A stretch of 64,000 nucleotides of DNA. Origin: Terrirubrum flagellatum (GTDB lineage: Bacteria; Pseudomonadota; Alphaproteobacteria; Rhizobiales; Beijerinckiaceae). The DNA lies in contig NZ_CP091851.1 of assembly GCF_022059845.1 (NCBI RefSeq), positions 5,197,501 through 5,261,500 on the forward strand, in the 5' to 3' direction. Below the pieces are notes generated by a model. The model searched no databases, was not told the origin of the DNA, and was given only the letters and a program-made list of their open reading frames with translations. Shown here one piece after another: positions 8,940 through 18,554 of the stretch. Both the position numbers and the translations under genes were made by a program. Numbering within the stretch: the stretch's first letter is position 1; the number at the start of each line of letters is the position of its first letter.

Positions 8940-8957
8940 TCCCGGCGTCCGCCGGGA
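8940..8957. promoter_or_regulatory. Hairpin in the divergent promoter region
   Basis: A 7-bp perfect stem (TCCCGGC/GCCGGGA, loop GTCC) lies in the 193-base gap between the divergent dehydrogenase and ABC ATPase genes. It may be an operator or a 5'-leader hairpin for the ATPase gene. No regulator is encoded next to it. Confidence 0.35.
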
Positions 8958-9008
8958 CTAACGAGAACAATGGTGGGCGCGCACGACACGCGCCCGGAGG
9001 AGAAGAAG

Positions 9009-10058
<1,050 letters not shown>

Positions 10059-10083
10059 GCGCCGTTCCGGCTCGATCAAATCT

Positions 10084-10113
10084 GCGGCGTTCGCGCTTCC
10101 GCGCGGACGCCGC
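10084..10113 (+). terminator. Strong hairpin after the ABC ATPase gene
   Basis: A 13-bp stem with one G-U pair and a TTCC loop (10084-10096 with 10101-10113) is followed by CTTCACTTTCC. It sits 25 bases after the ATPase stop codon and before the YciI gene. It is probably a weak terminator or 3'-end stabiliser because the T-run is interrupted. Confidence 0.55.
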
Positions 10114-10140
10114 CTTCACTTTCCGAGGGTCGACGCCACG

Positions 10141-10434
10141 ATGCGATATGTGATCCTGTTCGAAGACGATCCCGCGAAAGCCGATGTTCGTCCGAAGCTC
10201 ATGCCTGAGCACCAGAAATTTCTCCGCGCCCATGGCGATCGGATCCTGACCGCAGGACCGTTGCTCGAAGAGAGCGGCGCCGGCGCTGGCGGGATGTGGC
10301 TGGTCGAAGCCGCGAGCGCGGCCGAAGCGCGCCATCTCGTCGAAGCCGATCCTTTCTGGCCGACGGGGCTGCGCAAATCCGTGCGCATCCTGCAGTGGAA
10401 GCTTGTCTTCCACGCCGGCCAGGCTCTGGTCTGA
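10141..10434 (+). CDS. YciI family protein
   Basis: The 97-residue protein matches the YciI dimeric alpha/beta-barrel family in length and pattern: Met-Arg-Tyr-Val-Ile-Leu-Phe, a Pro-Glu-His-Gln-Lys-Phe-Leu helix with the conserved histidine, and an Ala-Asp-Pro-Phe segment. Some family members act as small hydrolases or accessory proteins in catabolic operons; no specific reaction can be claimed. Its stop overlaps the start of the next dehydrogenase (TGATG), showing translational coupling. Confidence 0.82.
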   Translation: MRYVILFEDDPAKADVRPKLMPEHQKFLRAHGDRILTAGPLLEESGAGAGGMWLVEAASAAEARHLVEADPFWPTGLRKSVRILQWKLVFHAGQALV

Positions 10435-11339
10435 TGGCGCAGACGACAAAGACCATCGCCTTCTTCGGGCTTGGCAGCATGGGCCGTCCGATGGCGGCCA
10501 ATCTCGCCAAAGCTCAATTCGCCGTGCGCGGCTATGATGTCGCGCCAAGCGCGCGCGAGACGTTCGTCGCGCTCGCGCCGCAGGCGACCGCCGCTGATTC
10601 GATTGAGGCTGCGGCTCAAGGCGCGGACGCGCTCGTGCTGATGGTGGTCAACGCCGATCAGGCCGAAAGCGTGCTGTTCGAGAAAGGCGCGCTTGAAGCG
10701 TCGGCGCCCGGAGCGATCGTCGTCGTCATGGCGACCTGCGCGCCAAAGCGCATCGAGGAGATGGCGGCGCGCGTCGTAGCGTCCGGCCGGCGTTTCGTCG
10801 ATGCGCCGGTGTCGGGCGGCGTGGTCGGCGCCGAGAAAGGCGCGCTGACGATCATGGTGGGCGCCGAAGACGCGATTTTCGCTGCGGCGAAACCGCTGCT
10901 TGGCGCGATGGGCGACAAGCTCTTTCATGTCGGCGCGCGGCCCGGTCAGGGCGCGATGGTCAAGACGATCAACCAGCACCTCGCCGGCGTGCATATCGCC
11001 GCCGCCGCTGAAGCGATGGCGCTGGCGGAAAAAGCCGGCGTCGACGGCAAGCTGTTCCTCGACATCTTTGGTGGATCGGCGGCCGGCTCCTGGATGCTGA
11101 GCAATCGCGGCCCGCGCATGATCGAGGACAATCCGACAGTCGCGTCCGCCATCGATATTTTCGTGAAGGATCTCGGCATCGTCATGGACGCCGGCCGGGC
11201 GCAGAAGGCTGCGCTGCCGATCGCGGCGGCGGCGCTGCAGATGTTTTTATCCGCCTCCGCCAACGGATATGGCGGCATGGATGACAGCCAGGTCGTGCGC
11301 GTCTATCGCGCGCTCAATGGCGCCAACACAGCGAAGTGA
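10434..11339 (+). CDS. Beta-hydroxyacid dehydrogenase (3-hydroxyisobutyrate/L-threonate dehydrogenase-like)
   Basis: The 301-residue protein has the Rossmann loop Gly12-Leu-Gly-Ser-Met-Gly17, the substrate motif Asp-Ala-Pro-Val-Ser-Gly-Gly and the catalytic-lysine helix Lys-Thr-Ile-Asn-Gln-His. Its length and C-terminal Gly-Gly-Met-Asp-Asp-Ser are typical of the LtnD (L-threonate dehydrogenase) side of the family. It starts inside the YciI stop codon (TGATG). With the DenD-like enzyme it suggests use of four-carbon sugar acids, which is inference. Confidence 0.83.
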   Translation: MAQTTKTIAFFGLGSMGRPMAANLAKAQFAVRGYDVAPSARETFVALAPQATAADSIEAAAQGADALVLMVVNADQAESVLFEKGALEASAPGAIVVVMATCAPKRIEEMAARVVASGRRFVDAPVSGGVVGAEKGALTIMVGAEDAIFAAAKPLLGAMGDKLFHVGARPGQGAMVKTINQHLAGVHIAAAAEAMALAEKAGVDGKLFLDIFGGSAAGSWMLSNRGPRMIEDNPTVASAIDIFVKDLGIVMDAGRAQKAALPIAAAALQMFLSASANGYGGMDDSQVVRVYRALNGANTAK

Positions 11340-11346
11340 GATCGAG

Positions 11347-12243
11347 ATGAGCGAAGCGGTCGGATTCATCGGCGTCGGCCTGATGGGCCATGGCATGGCC
11401 AAGAATATTGTCGAGAAGGGCTACAAGCTCACCATTCTCGGCCATCGCAATCGCGCGCCGGTCGAGGATCTCGTGAAGCGCGGCGCGACCGAAGCGAAGA
11501 GCGCGCGCGAAGTCGCGGCGGCGTCCAGCATCGTGTTTCTCTGCGTCACCGGCGCGGCCGAAGTCGAAGGCAATGTGCGCGGGCCGGACGGACTCGCCGC
11601 GGGCGCGAAGAAAGGCCTCATCATCGTCGACTGCTCGACCACCGATCCAACATCAACGATCGCGCTCGCTGACGAGTTGAAGCCGCAGGGCGTGACCCTG
11701 ATCGACGCGCCGCTTGGCGGCACGCCGGCGCAGGCGGAGGAAGGCAAATTGTCCGCCATGGTCGGCGCGGACGCCGAAAGCTATGCGCGCGTGAAGCCGG
11801 TCATCGAGGCCTGGGCGCAATCGGTGCGCCATATCGGCCCGGTCGGCGACGGCCACAAGATGAAGCTCCTCAACAATTTCCTCGCCATGGGTTATGGCGC
11901 GATCTATTCGGAGGCGCTGGCGGTGGCGCAGAAGAGCGGCATTTCGGCCGAGACCTTCGACAGCGTCATTCGCGGCAGCCGCATGGATTGCGGCTTCTAT
12001 CAGACCTTCTTCAAATATGTGCTCGAAGGCGATCGCAACGCGCATCAGTTCACGCTGAAGAATGCGCTCAAGGATGTGCGCTATCTCGAGGCGATGGCGA
12101 ACAAGGCGGGCGTCGCCAATCCAGTCGGCAACGCCGTGAAGAATACTTATGCGGCGGCGGTGAATGCGGGCCGCGATCAGGATTTCGTGCCGATGCTGTC
12201 GGACTTCGTTGCCAGCGCAAATGGGGTCAAGACGAAGGCGTGA
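11347..12243 (+). CDS. Beta-hydroxyacid dehydrogenase paralogue
   Basis: The 298-residue protein belongs to the same family as the preceding gene: Gly-Val-Gly-Leu-Met-Gly loop, Asp-Ala-Pro-Leu-Gly-Gly-Thr, and Lys-Leu-Leu-Asn-Asn-Phe carrying the catalytic lysine. It is clearly divergent from its neighbour, so the pair are not recent duplicates. ATG 11347 is 7 bases after the upstream stop, preceded by GAGATCGAG. Its last 17 bases overlap the convergent DMT transporter gene. The exact substrate is unknown. Confidence 0.83.
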   Translation: MSEAVGFIGVGLMGHGMAKNIVEKGYKLTILGHRNRAPVEDLVKRGATEAKSAREVAAASSIVFLCVTGAAEVEGNVRGPDGLAAGAKKGLIIVDCSTTDPTSTIALADELKPQGVTLIDAPLGGTPAQAEEGKLSAMVGADAESYARVKPVIEAWAQSVRHIGPVGDGHKMKLLNNFLAMGYGAIYSEALAVAQKSGISAETFDSVIRGSRMDCGFYQTFFKYVLEGDRNAHQFTLKNALKDVRYLEAMANKAGVANPVGNAVKNTYAAAVNAGRDQDFVPMLSDFVASANGVKTKA

Positions 12244-13138
12244 CGCCGCGCACGCGCTCGCGATAGAGCAGATAGAGGCCGCTCAGGATGACGATGCCGG
12301 CCCCGATCAGCGTGTAGCGGTCGGGCGTGTCGCCAAAGATCAGGTAGCCCAGCGTGATCATCGCGACGATCTGCGTGTAGATGAAGGGCGACAGGATCGC
12401 CGCCGGGGCGCGGCGATGGGCGAGAATCAGCAGCCAGTGTCCGAAGCCGCCGAAGAAGCCCATCATCGCGGCGATGATCCAGCCATAGGCCGGCAGCGCC
12501 TTCCATTCCATGAAAGGCAGCAGCGGCGTCAGCAGAACCATGCCGGCGAGGCCTGAATAGAACATCGTCGTCTGCGAGGAATCATGCGCGGCGAGCCGGC
12601 GCGTGAGGATCTGATAGAAGGCGTAGGCGAAGACGCCGGCGACAGACCACCAGGCCGCGGCCGGCAGCCCATTCATCCCCGGCCGCGCGACGACGAGCAC
12701 GCCGAGAAATCCGATCGCAATCGCGATGAGGCGTCGCGGACCGACCCATTCGCCAAGCAGCGGTCCCGCGATCAGCGCAACGACGAGCGGCGTCGCGAAT
12801 TGCATCGCCATGGATTCAGCGAGCTGGAGCTGACGCAAGGCGAGGAAGTTGAACGCCGTCGACAGGAACAGCATCAGCGAGCGCAGCGTCTGCAATCCCG
12901 GCTTCTTCGTTCTGTGAATGCCGGGCGATGTCCACGGATTGATGAAGAGGGTGACGAGGATGACGCTGAAAGCGTAACGCAGCCACACCGTCTGCAGCGG
13001 ATTGATCGAGCGATTGAGCCATTTCGCCGAGGTGTCGAGACAGGCGAAGAGAGCGAGCGCAGCGCACATGAGGCCGATGGCGATGAGGCGGGAGCGGCTC
13101 GCGGCCTCGGCGGAATGTTCGGAATCGGGATTGGTCAT
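12227..13138 (-). CDS. EamA/DMT-family transporter
   Basis: The 303-residue protein is almost entirely hydrophobic, with about ten membrane segments in two EamA repeats, the usual size for drug/metabolite-transporter superfamily exporters. These carry amino acids, nucleobases or other small metabolites in the inner membrane. Its 3' end overlaps the convergent dehydrogenase by 17 bases. Substrate unknown. Confidence 0.85.
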   Translation of the reverse strand: MTNPDSEHSAEAASRSRLIAIGLMCAALALFACLDTSAKWLNRSINPLQTVWLRYAFSVILVTLFINPWTSPGIHRTKKPGLQTLRSLMLFLSTAFNFLALRQLQLAESMAMQFATPLVVALIAGPLLGEWVGPRRLIAIAIGFLGVLVVARPGMNGLPAAAWWSVAGVFAYAFYQILTRRLAAHDSSQTTMFYSGLAGMVLLTPLLPFMEWKALPAYGWIIAAMMGFFGGFGHWLLILAHRRAPAAILSPFIYTQIVAMITLGYLIFGDTPDRYTLIGAGIVILSGLYLLYRERVRGVTPSS

Positions 13139-13274
13139 GTGATTTCGTCACCATAGACGCGACCACCTGACGGCGCAGGCGAAAATGCGGCATGGCTGGT
13201 ATTCGGCGCCGCAAAATCTGTTCGCCTGTCGCGCTTCTCCCGTCTAAAGCGCGATGGTTTTGGATCGAATCCTT

Positions 13275-13414
13275 CCACCGTCATTCCGGGGCGATGCGGA
13301 GCATCGAGCCCGGAACCCAGAAAATGGCCCCGCTGGCGCGATCTCTGGGTTCCGGGATCGCGGCTGCGCCGCGCCCCGGCGACGATGCTTCGCGTCGCGC
13401 TGGAATGACGGTGG
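13275..13414. repeat. Nested palindromic repeat
   Basis: The 339-base gap 13139-13477 contains no credible gene. It holds a 13-bp perfect inverted repeat (CCACCGTCATTCC at 13275-13287 with its complement at 13402-13414) enclosing a second pair (CGGAACCCAG at 13311-13320 with CTGGGTTCCG at 13345-13354). The sequence differs from the repeats at 6900 and 34301 but has the same two-level layout. Confidence 0.75.
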
Positions 13415-13477
13415 TAATATTCAAAGATAATCTCATCACGTTTTAAGCGAAAGCAAACACCAGAGCAGGATCGCGAG

Positions 13478-14266
13478 ATGACAGCCTCTTTCCGGAAAGT
13501 CGCATTGGTCACAGGCGCCGCGCGGGGCATCGGGCTTGCGACCGCCAAACTCTTTCTCGCAGAAGGCTGGCGGGTCGCGCTGCTCGATATCGAAGGCGAT
13601 CTTCTGAAGCGATCAGTCGAGAGTCTTGGCGACGCCGACAACACGCTCGCGCTCGTCTGCGACGTCTCGGACGCGGCCGGCGTCGGGAAAGCGATGGCCG
13701 CGGTGATGGAGCGCTTCGGTCGTTTCGACGCGCTGGTGAACAATGCCGGCGTCGCAGCGTTCAAGCCTCTGCTTGAAACTTCGCTCGACGACTGGAGCCG
13801 CATCCTCGCGGTCAATCTCACGGGCCCCTTTCTCTGCGCGAAGGCGGCTGCGCCGCTGATGCGCGAGAATGGCGGTGGCGCGATGGTGAACATCACCTCG
13901 ATCTCGGGCCTGCGCGCCTCGACGCTGAGAAGCGCCTACGGCACCAGCAAGGCCGGGCTCGCGCATCTCACCAAGCAACTCGCCGTCGAGCTGGCGTCGC
14001 TCGGAATCCGCGTCAATGCAGTGGCGCCGGGGCCTGTCGACACGGCGATGGCGAAGGCGGTGCATACGGCGGAAATCCGCGCCGACTATCACGACGCGAT
14101 CCCGCTCAATCGCTACGGGCTCGAAGAGGAGCTCGCGCAGGCGATCGTCTTCCTCTGCAGCGACCGCGCCAGCTACATCACGGGGCAGGCGCTCGCGGTC
14201 GACGGCGGATTCGAAGCGACCGGCATCGGCCTGCCAACGCTGCGCGGCGCGCGGCGCAACGGATAA
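13478..14266 (+). CDS. Short-chain dehydrogenase/reductase
   Basis: The 262-residue classical SDR has Thr-Gly-Ala-Ala-Arg-Gly-Ile-Gly (12-19), an acidic Asp-Ile-Glu after beta-2 that points to NAD, Asn-Asn-Ala-Gly, the catalytic Ser and Tyr-Gly-Thr-Ser-Lys. It ends with the common Ile-Thr-Gly-Gln-x-Leu-Ala-Val-Asp-Gly-Gly. It is a 3-oxoacyl-ACP reductase-like or sugar/alcohol dehydrogenase; the substrate cannot be assigned. It stands alone between a repeat-filled gap and the convergent MarR gene. Confidence 0.85.
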   Translation: MTASFRKVALVTGAARGIGLATAKLFLAEGWRVALLDIEGDLLKRSVESLGDADNTLALVCDVSDAAGVGKAMAAVMERFGRFDALVNNAGVAAFKPLLETSLDDWSRILAVNLTGPFLCAKAAAPLMRENGGGAMVNITSISGLRASTLRSAYGTSKAGLAHLTKQLAVELASLGIRVNAVAPGPVDTAMAKAVHTAEIRADYHDAIPLNRYGLEEELAQAIVFLCSDRASYITGQALAVDGGFEATGIGLPTLRGARRNG

Positions 14267-14319
14267 CGCCGCTCAGCCGACGTTCTCCGGGAGATTCATC
14301 AGAGCAGCTTCAGCGCTGC

Positions 14320-14814
14320 TCAGATGGTTTCGAGTTCGTCGTCGAGATCGTCCTCGACGTCGGTGTCCGCATGTCCGCGGCCGCTCGCCTTCGCCAGATT
14401 CTTCGCGGCCTTGCGCAGGAGTCGACGCAGGCGCTTCTTGTCCTTGCCGTCGAGACCCTTGGTCAGGTCCTGCTCGATCTGCTCGGCGAGACCGACGATC
14501 GCCGCGGCGCGCTCGCGCCCCGTCTGGGTCAGGCCAACGCGGACCAACCGGCCGTCGCCTTCGCCGATCTTCCGCTCCACCAGGCTCTGCTGGGACAGGC
14601 GGGCGATGGTCTTGGAAACGGTCGGCGCCTTCACGTTGAGGGCGTCGGCGAGCTCGCCCATGGTCGGCTGCTCATTGATCGCGAGAAACTGAAGCGCCTG
14701 TTCCTGGCCGGGATAGAGCCCGAGATCCGTCAACAGTTCGGCCATGCGGGCGCGGTGCATACGCGCCGCCAGGGTCAGCGCATGGCCGATGCTTTTTTCC
14801 TGTTCCCGAACCAC
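14320..14814 (-). CDS. MarR-family transcriptional regulator
   Basis: The 164-residue protein has a MarR winged helix-turn-helix: residues about 45-75 (Gln-Pro-Thr-Met-Gly-Glu-Leu-Ala...Val-Ser-Lys-Thr-Ile) and the wing Glu-Gly-Asp-Gly-Arg-Leu-Val-Arg-Val. A Lys/Arg-rich helix and an acidic tail (Asp-Val-Glu-Asp-Asp-Leu-Asp-Asp-Glu) follow. MarR proteins usually repress nearby transport or detoxification genes in response to aromatic ligands. It lies just downstream of the quinone-reductase gene on the same strand, 68 bases away, so that operon is a possible target. Confidence 0.85.
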   Translation of the reverse strand: MVREQEKSIGHALTLAARMHRARMAELLTDLGLYPGQEQALQFLAINEQPTMGELADALNVKAPTVSKTIARLSQQSLVERKIGEGDGRLVRVGLTQTGRERAAAIVGLAEQIEQDLTKGLDGKDKKRLRRLLRKAAKNLAKASGRGHADTDVEDDLDDELETI

Positions 14815-14882
14815 GGCGTTCCCCCTTGCCCGGACAGTTGCGCGGCCCCTTAGCCGGCGAATGTGACAGGCAAATGAATGGC

Positions 14883-15464
14883 TCAGAAACGACGCATCTC
14901 TTTGTCGACCAACGATAAAAACGCCTCGCGGTCTGCTTTGCCGGCGCGGTTCATGTCATAGAGGGCTAAATATCGGGCGGGAGCGCCCGGCGCGATCATC
15001 CGTCTCAGGATGTTCATGGCGTTCTTGCGCGGGGGATCGCCAAGCAGGAAGGCGCGCCATCGCGCCGCCCCATAGGTCGCAACCACGCCAAGCTTCCGGA
15101 TATTGCCGAGATTGGGGACCGTCTGGCCGTTCTCCATCCGGAAGGAGACGCCCGGCAGGAATACGCGGTCGAAGAAGCCCTTGAGGATCGCGGGATAGCC
15201 GAAGTTCCAGACGGGATGACAGAGCACCAGCGCCTCGGCCGCCAGCACGCGCTCGACATAGGCGGCGACCGGCGCGCGATTCGTCACGAGGTCGTGGTAA
15301 CCGACGCGCTCGTCGCGCGAGAGAACGGGGTTGAACCCCTCGGCGTAGAGATCGCAGAGATCGACCTCGTGACCAGCGGCGCGCAGCGCTTCGACCGCCG
15401 CGCGCTGCAACGCGGCGATAAAGCTCTCGGCGACGGGATGGGCGTAAAGCACGAGGACGCGCAT
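14883..15464 (-). CDS. NAD(P)H:quinone oxidoreductase-like flavoprotein
   Basis: The 193-residue flavodoxin-like protein has the N-terminal phosphate loop Ala-His-Pro-Val-Ala-Glu-Ser-Phe, the Val-Leu-Cys-His-Pro-Val-Trp-Asn-Phe segment and the Lys-Gly-Phe-Phe-Asp-Arg-Val-Phe motif of the NQO1/KefF/MdaB family. It probably reduces quinones or nitro compounds with an FMN or FAD cofactor in the cytosol. It starts within the amidohydrolase stop (shared base 15464), so it is the last gene of the ABC/amidohydrolase operon. Confidence 0.83.
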   Translation of the reverse strand: MRVLVLYAHPVAESFIAALQRAAVEALRAAGHEVDLCDLYAEGFNPVLSRDERVGYHDLVTNRAPVAAYVERVLAAEALVLCHPVWNFGYPAILKGFFDRVFLPGVSFRMENGQTVPNLGNIRKLGVVATYGAARWRAFLLGDPPRKNAMNILRRMIAPGAPARYLALYDMNRAGKADREAFLSLVDKEMRRF

Positions 15465-16792
15465 CAGCGCGACGCCCTGCGAAGAACCTGCTCGTCAAGT
15501 TCGTGATAATCGGGCAGCGTCGTGTCGATCGCCGCGCCATCGCGCAGCACGACGCGATCGCGCCAGGGCCGGGCGAACAGCTCGTTCATGCTGCGCGCGG
15601 GAACGATGACGAGATCGGCCTTCGCGCCCGGCTTGAGCTCGCCGCGTCCTTCGAGACCCATCACACCGGCGGGAATCGCGGAGACCATGCGCGCATGCCC
15701 GGCGAAGGGATGATCGAGATGAAGAATGCGCGTCGCCTCGCGCCAGACTTCAAGCATGTCGAGATCGCCATAGGCGTAGAAGGGATCGCGCGTATTGTCG
15801 GACGCCACCATGGCGCGCACGCCGCCGGCGGCGAGCTCCTGCAAGGGCGTGACGCCGCGCCAGCGCGGCGTGCGGCCGGGAGCGCGGTCCTGCAGATACA
15901 TGTTGCACATCGGCAGCGACACGACCGCGACGCGGGCGCGCGCAAGCTTGTCGATGACGCGGGCGCGGTCTTCGTCGTCCATCAAGGCCAGCGAGCAGCA
16001 ATGGCCGCAGAGCACCGAACCCTCGAAGTCGTGGCGCAGCGCGGCGTCGGCGATATGTTCGAGCGAGCGCGCCTCGGCCTCATCGCTTTCGTCGGCGTGG
16101 AAGTCGAGATCGAGCCCATGTCGCTTCGCGGTCTCGAAATAGATGTCGAGCGCAGGCTCGATGCGGCCCTTGAGCGGCAGGCCGCGATAGGTGACGCCGC
16201 CGAGCGCGCCGCCGGCGCTGACGACATGATCGACAATGAGCCGGAACGCGGCGGGATCATCGAGCGGCAGGTCGAACGGAAACAGCGCCGACGCCTGCAA
16301 GTCGATGCGGCCGCGCCATTCCTCGCGCATCTCCTTGAAGAGCGGCCAGGAAATATCGGCCTGCGGTCCAAGCGAATCGAGATGGGTGCGGATCGCGACA
16401 GTCCCGTGCGCATAGGCGCAGCGCAGCGCGAAATCCATGCGGGCGCGGACATCCTCGCGCGACCATGACGCTTCGCGATCGATCTTCACATTGGTGATGG
16501 CGCCGAGAAACGTGCCGTCGGGATTGGGCGTGCGCGCCCAGATATGGCCCTTGTCGAGATGGGTGTGCGCATCAACGAATCCGGGCAGCACAAGGCCGCC
16601 GCGCAGGTCGATGATCGGCGCATCCTCTGGCGAAGGCGCGCCGGCGCCGAGAGAAGCGATGCGTCCGTCCGCGATGACGATGTCGCCGCGCGCGGCGTCG
16701 CCTGTAGCTCTCCCCGAAGCCGTCGCTGTCAGCCAGCCGGCGTTGCGCAGGACATAGCGCGCGGCCCTGGGAATCGCGATGAAGGATTGCAT
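15464..16792 (-). CDS. Cytosine deaminase-like amidohydrolase
   Basis: The 442-residue amidohydrolase has the metal-binding His-Thr-His in Asp-Ala-His-Thr-His-Leu-Asp-Lys, a His-Ala-Asp-Glu-Ser segment, Gly-His-Cys-Cys-Ser-Leu and the Asp-Asn-Thr-Arg-Asp active-site aspartate. These match the cytosine deaminase/N-isopropylammelide branch. The N-terminal composite beta-domain is complete. It lies one base after the permease of an NMT1-type importer, so it probably deaminates or opens the imported nucleobase-like compound. The exact substrate (cytosine, isocytosine, ammelide or a thiamine-pyrimidine relative) is open. Confidence 0.82.
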   Translation of the reverse strand: MQSFIAIPRAARYVLRNAGWLTATASGRATGDAARGDIVIADGRIASLGAGAPSPEDAPIIDLRGGLVLPGFVDAHTHLDKGHIWARTPNPDGTFLGAITNVKIDREASWSREDVRARMDFALRCAYAHGTVAIRTHLDSLGPQADISWPLFKEMREEWRGRIDLQASALFPFDLPLDDPAAFRLIVDHVVSAGGALGGVTYRGLPLKGRIEPALDIYFETAKRHGLDLDFHADESDEAEARSLEHIADAALRHDFEGSVLCGHCCSLALMDDEDRARVIDKLARARVAVVSLPMCNMYLQDRAPGRTPRWRGVTPLQELAAGGVRAMVASDNTRDPFYAYGDLDMLEVWREATRILHLDHPFAGHARMVSAIPAGVMGLEGRGELKPGAKADLVIVPARSMNELFARPWRDRVVLRDGAAIDTTLPDYHELDEQVLRRASR

Positions 16793-16793
16793 T

Positions 16794-17612
16794 TCAGTTT
16801 TCGCGCCGCACGGCGCTTTCGTGCCACTTGCGCAACAGCAGATGCGACAGGAGCGAAAGCACGAGGAAAATACAGATGCCGGTGAATGAAATCAGCATGA
16901 GGGCTGCGAACAGGCGGGGAATATTGAGGCGATACTGGCTTTCCAGAATCCGGTAGGCAAGTCCCGAGCCTTGGCCGCCAGTGCCGGCGGTGAATTCGCC
17001 GACGATGGCGCCGATCAGCGACAGGCCGCCGCCGATTTTCAGCCCGGAGAGAAAGTAGGGCAGCGCGGCGCGCAGCTTGAGATACCACAAGGTCTGCCAG
17101 CCGCTGGCGCGATAGAGTTCAAACAGGCTGCGCAGATTATGATCGGCGGAGAGAAGGCCGAGCGTGGTGTTCGACAGGATCGGAAAGAAGGCGACGATCC
17201 AGGCGCAGAGCAGCACCGCGCTGTTGACGTCGAGATAGATCAGCATCAGCGGCGCGATCGCGATGATCGGCGTCACCTGCAGCACGACGGCGTAGGGATA
17301 GAAGGTCAGCTCGATCCATTTCGAGCGTGTGAACAGGATCGCGATGCCGACGCCGCCAACGACAGCGAGAATCAGCGCGAGAAAGGTCGTGCGCAGCGTG
17401 ACCCACAGCGACGTCGAGAGCGTCGGCCAGTCATTGATGAGCGTCGTGAAGATAAGGCTCGGTCGCGGCAGCTTGTAGAAGGGCGTATCCCACAGCCAGC
17501 AGAGATATTCCCAGAGGCCGACGCTCGCGAGCAGCACCGTCACCGGCAGCGCGATCTTGGCGATCTGCTCGATGCGGTTTTCCCGGGCGAAAACGGGAGC
17601 GGTGTCGGTCAT
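16794..17612 (-). CDS. ABC transporter permease (SsuC/TauC/ThiX type)
   Basis: The 272-residue inner-membrane protein has about six hydrophobic segments and the BPD-type cytoplasmic loop with Gly-Ala...Gly-Glu-Phe near residues 205-213 that contacts the ATPase. It overlaps the ATPase gene by four bases. It belongs to the class that works with NMT1/THI5-like binding proteins to import nucleobases, thiamine precursors, nitrate or sulfonates. Confidence 0.86.
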   Translation of the reverse strand: MTDTAPVFARENRIEQIAKIALPVTVLLASVGLWEYLCWLWDTPFYKLPRPSLIFTTLINDWPTLSTSLWVTLRTTFLALILAVVGGVGIAILFTRSKWIELTFYPYAVVLQVTPIIAIAPLMLIYLDVNSAVLLCAWIVAFFPILSNTTLGLLSADHNLRSLFELYRASGWQTLWYLKLRAALPYFLSGLKIGGGLSLIGAIVGEFTAGTGGQGSGLAYRILESQYRLNIPRLFAALMLISFTGICIFLVLSLLSHLLLRKWHESAVRREN

Positions 17613-18442
17613 GACTTGTCTTTCATACGCCAGTCATTCGCCGCCATCGCGGCGATGAGAGCGTCCGACGCAAGACGACACCAGCCAACATATTCGTTCG
17701 AGGTGCGGAACTCCTCGCCGCGGGGGTAGGGCGCCTCAACATTGACCTCCTCAACGATGCGGCCGGGTCGCGCCGCCATCACGACGATGCGGTTCGAGAG
17801 GTAGACCGATTCGAACACGGAATGGGTGACGAAGATCACGGTGCAGTCGAGCGACGACCACAGATCGAGAAGATCATCGTTGAGCCTGAAACGTGTAATC
17901 TCGTCGAGCGCCGCGAAAGGCTCGTCCATCAGCAGCAGCTTCGGCTGCGTCACGAGCGCGCGCGCGATCGAGACGCGCATCTTCATCCCGCCGGAGAGTT
18001 CGCGAGGATAGGCGTTGGCGAAGGAGAGCAGGCCGACCCGCGACAGCATCGCTTCGATCTTTGGCCGCGCCTCGCTGCGGCTCTGTCCGCGCAGGCGCAG
18101 CGGCAGCCAGACATTGTCGAACACTGTCGCCCAGGGCATCAGCGTCGGCTCCTGGAAGACGAAGCCGATGTCGGCGGAATGCTCTTTCGCTTCGGAGCCG
18201 GGCCAGGCGATTTCGCCGGCGCTCGGATCGCCGAGCCCCGCGATCATGCGCAGCGCTGTCGATTTGCCGCATCCGGATGGCCCAAGCAGGCTGACGAATT
18301 CACGCGCCCTGATGTCGAGATTGAGATTTTGCACGGCCAGCGTGCCGTTGGAGAATTGCTTCGCCACGCCGCGAAGCGAAACGATCGTTGGACCCGGTGA
18401 GACGCGATAGGAACGCGCGGCTTGAGACACGACTTGCGACAC
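17609..18442 (-). CDS. ABC transporter ATPase (SsuB/TauB/ThiZ type)
   Basis: The 277-residue ATPase has Walker A Gly-Pro-Ser-Gly-Cys-Gly-Lys-Ser-Thr, the Q-loop Phe-Gln-Glu-Pro-Thr-Leu-Met-Pro-Trp, the signature Leu-Ser-Gly-Gly-Met-Lys-Met-Arg and Walker B Leu-Leu-Leu-Met-Asp-Glu-Pro. The Met-Lys-Met-Arg after the signature is characteristic of the nitrate/sulfonate/NMT1 transporter branch. It is translationally coupled to the permease (4-base overlap). Confidence 0.88.
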   Translation of the reverse strand: MSQVVSQAARSYRVSPGPTIVSLRGVAKQFSNGTLAVQNLNLDIRAREFVSLLGPSGCGKSTALRMIAGLGDPSAGEIAWPGSEAKEHSADIGFVFQEPTLMPWATVFDNVWLPLRLRGQSRSEARPKIEAMLSRVGLLSFANAYPRELSGGMKMRVSIARALVTQPKLLLMDEPFAALDEITRFRLNDDLLDLWSSLDCTVIFVTHSVFESVYLSNRIVVMAARPGRIVEEVNVEAPYPRGEEFRTSNEYVGWCRLASDALIAAMAANDWRMKDKS

Positions 18443-18512
18443 GAGAAGGCTCGAAGGATCGAGAAGGCTCGGCGTGATCTTGCGCCCGTCTCCGCGGGCG
18501 CGTCACAATGAA

Positions 18513-18536
18513 GGGCGGCGCGCTGCCGCGCCGCCC
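18513..18536 (-). promoter_or_regulatory. Intercistronic hairpin after the binding-protein gene
   Basis: A 10-bp perfect GC stem (GGGCGGCGCG/CGCGCCGCCC, loop CTGC on the plus strand) lies between the binding-protein gene and the ATPase gene. It has no T-run on the minus strand. Such hairpins often protect the upstream mRNA so that the binding protein is made in excess; that role is inferred. Confidence 0.55.
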
Positions 18537-18554
18537 GGAACAGAGAAGAATGTC

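Noticed and set aside
18480-18545. Intrinsic terminator after the NMT1 binding-protein gene
   Set aside because: The stem is strong, but there is no T-run on the transcribed strand. It is listed as an intercistronic hairpin.
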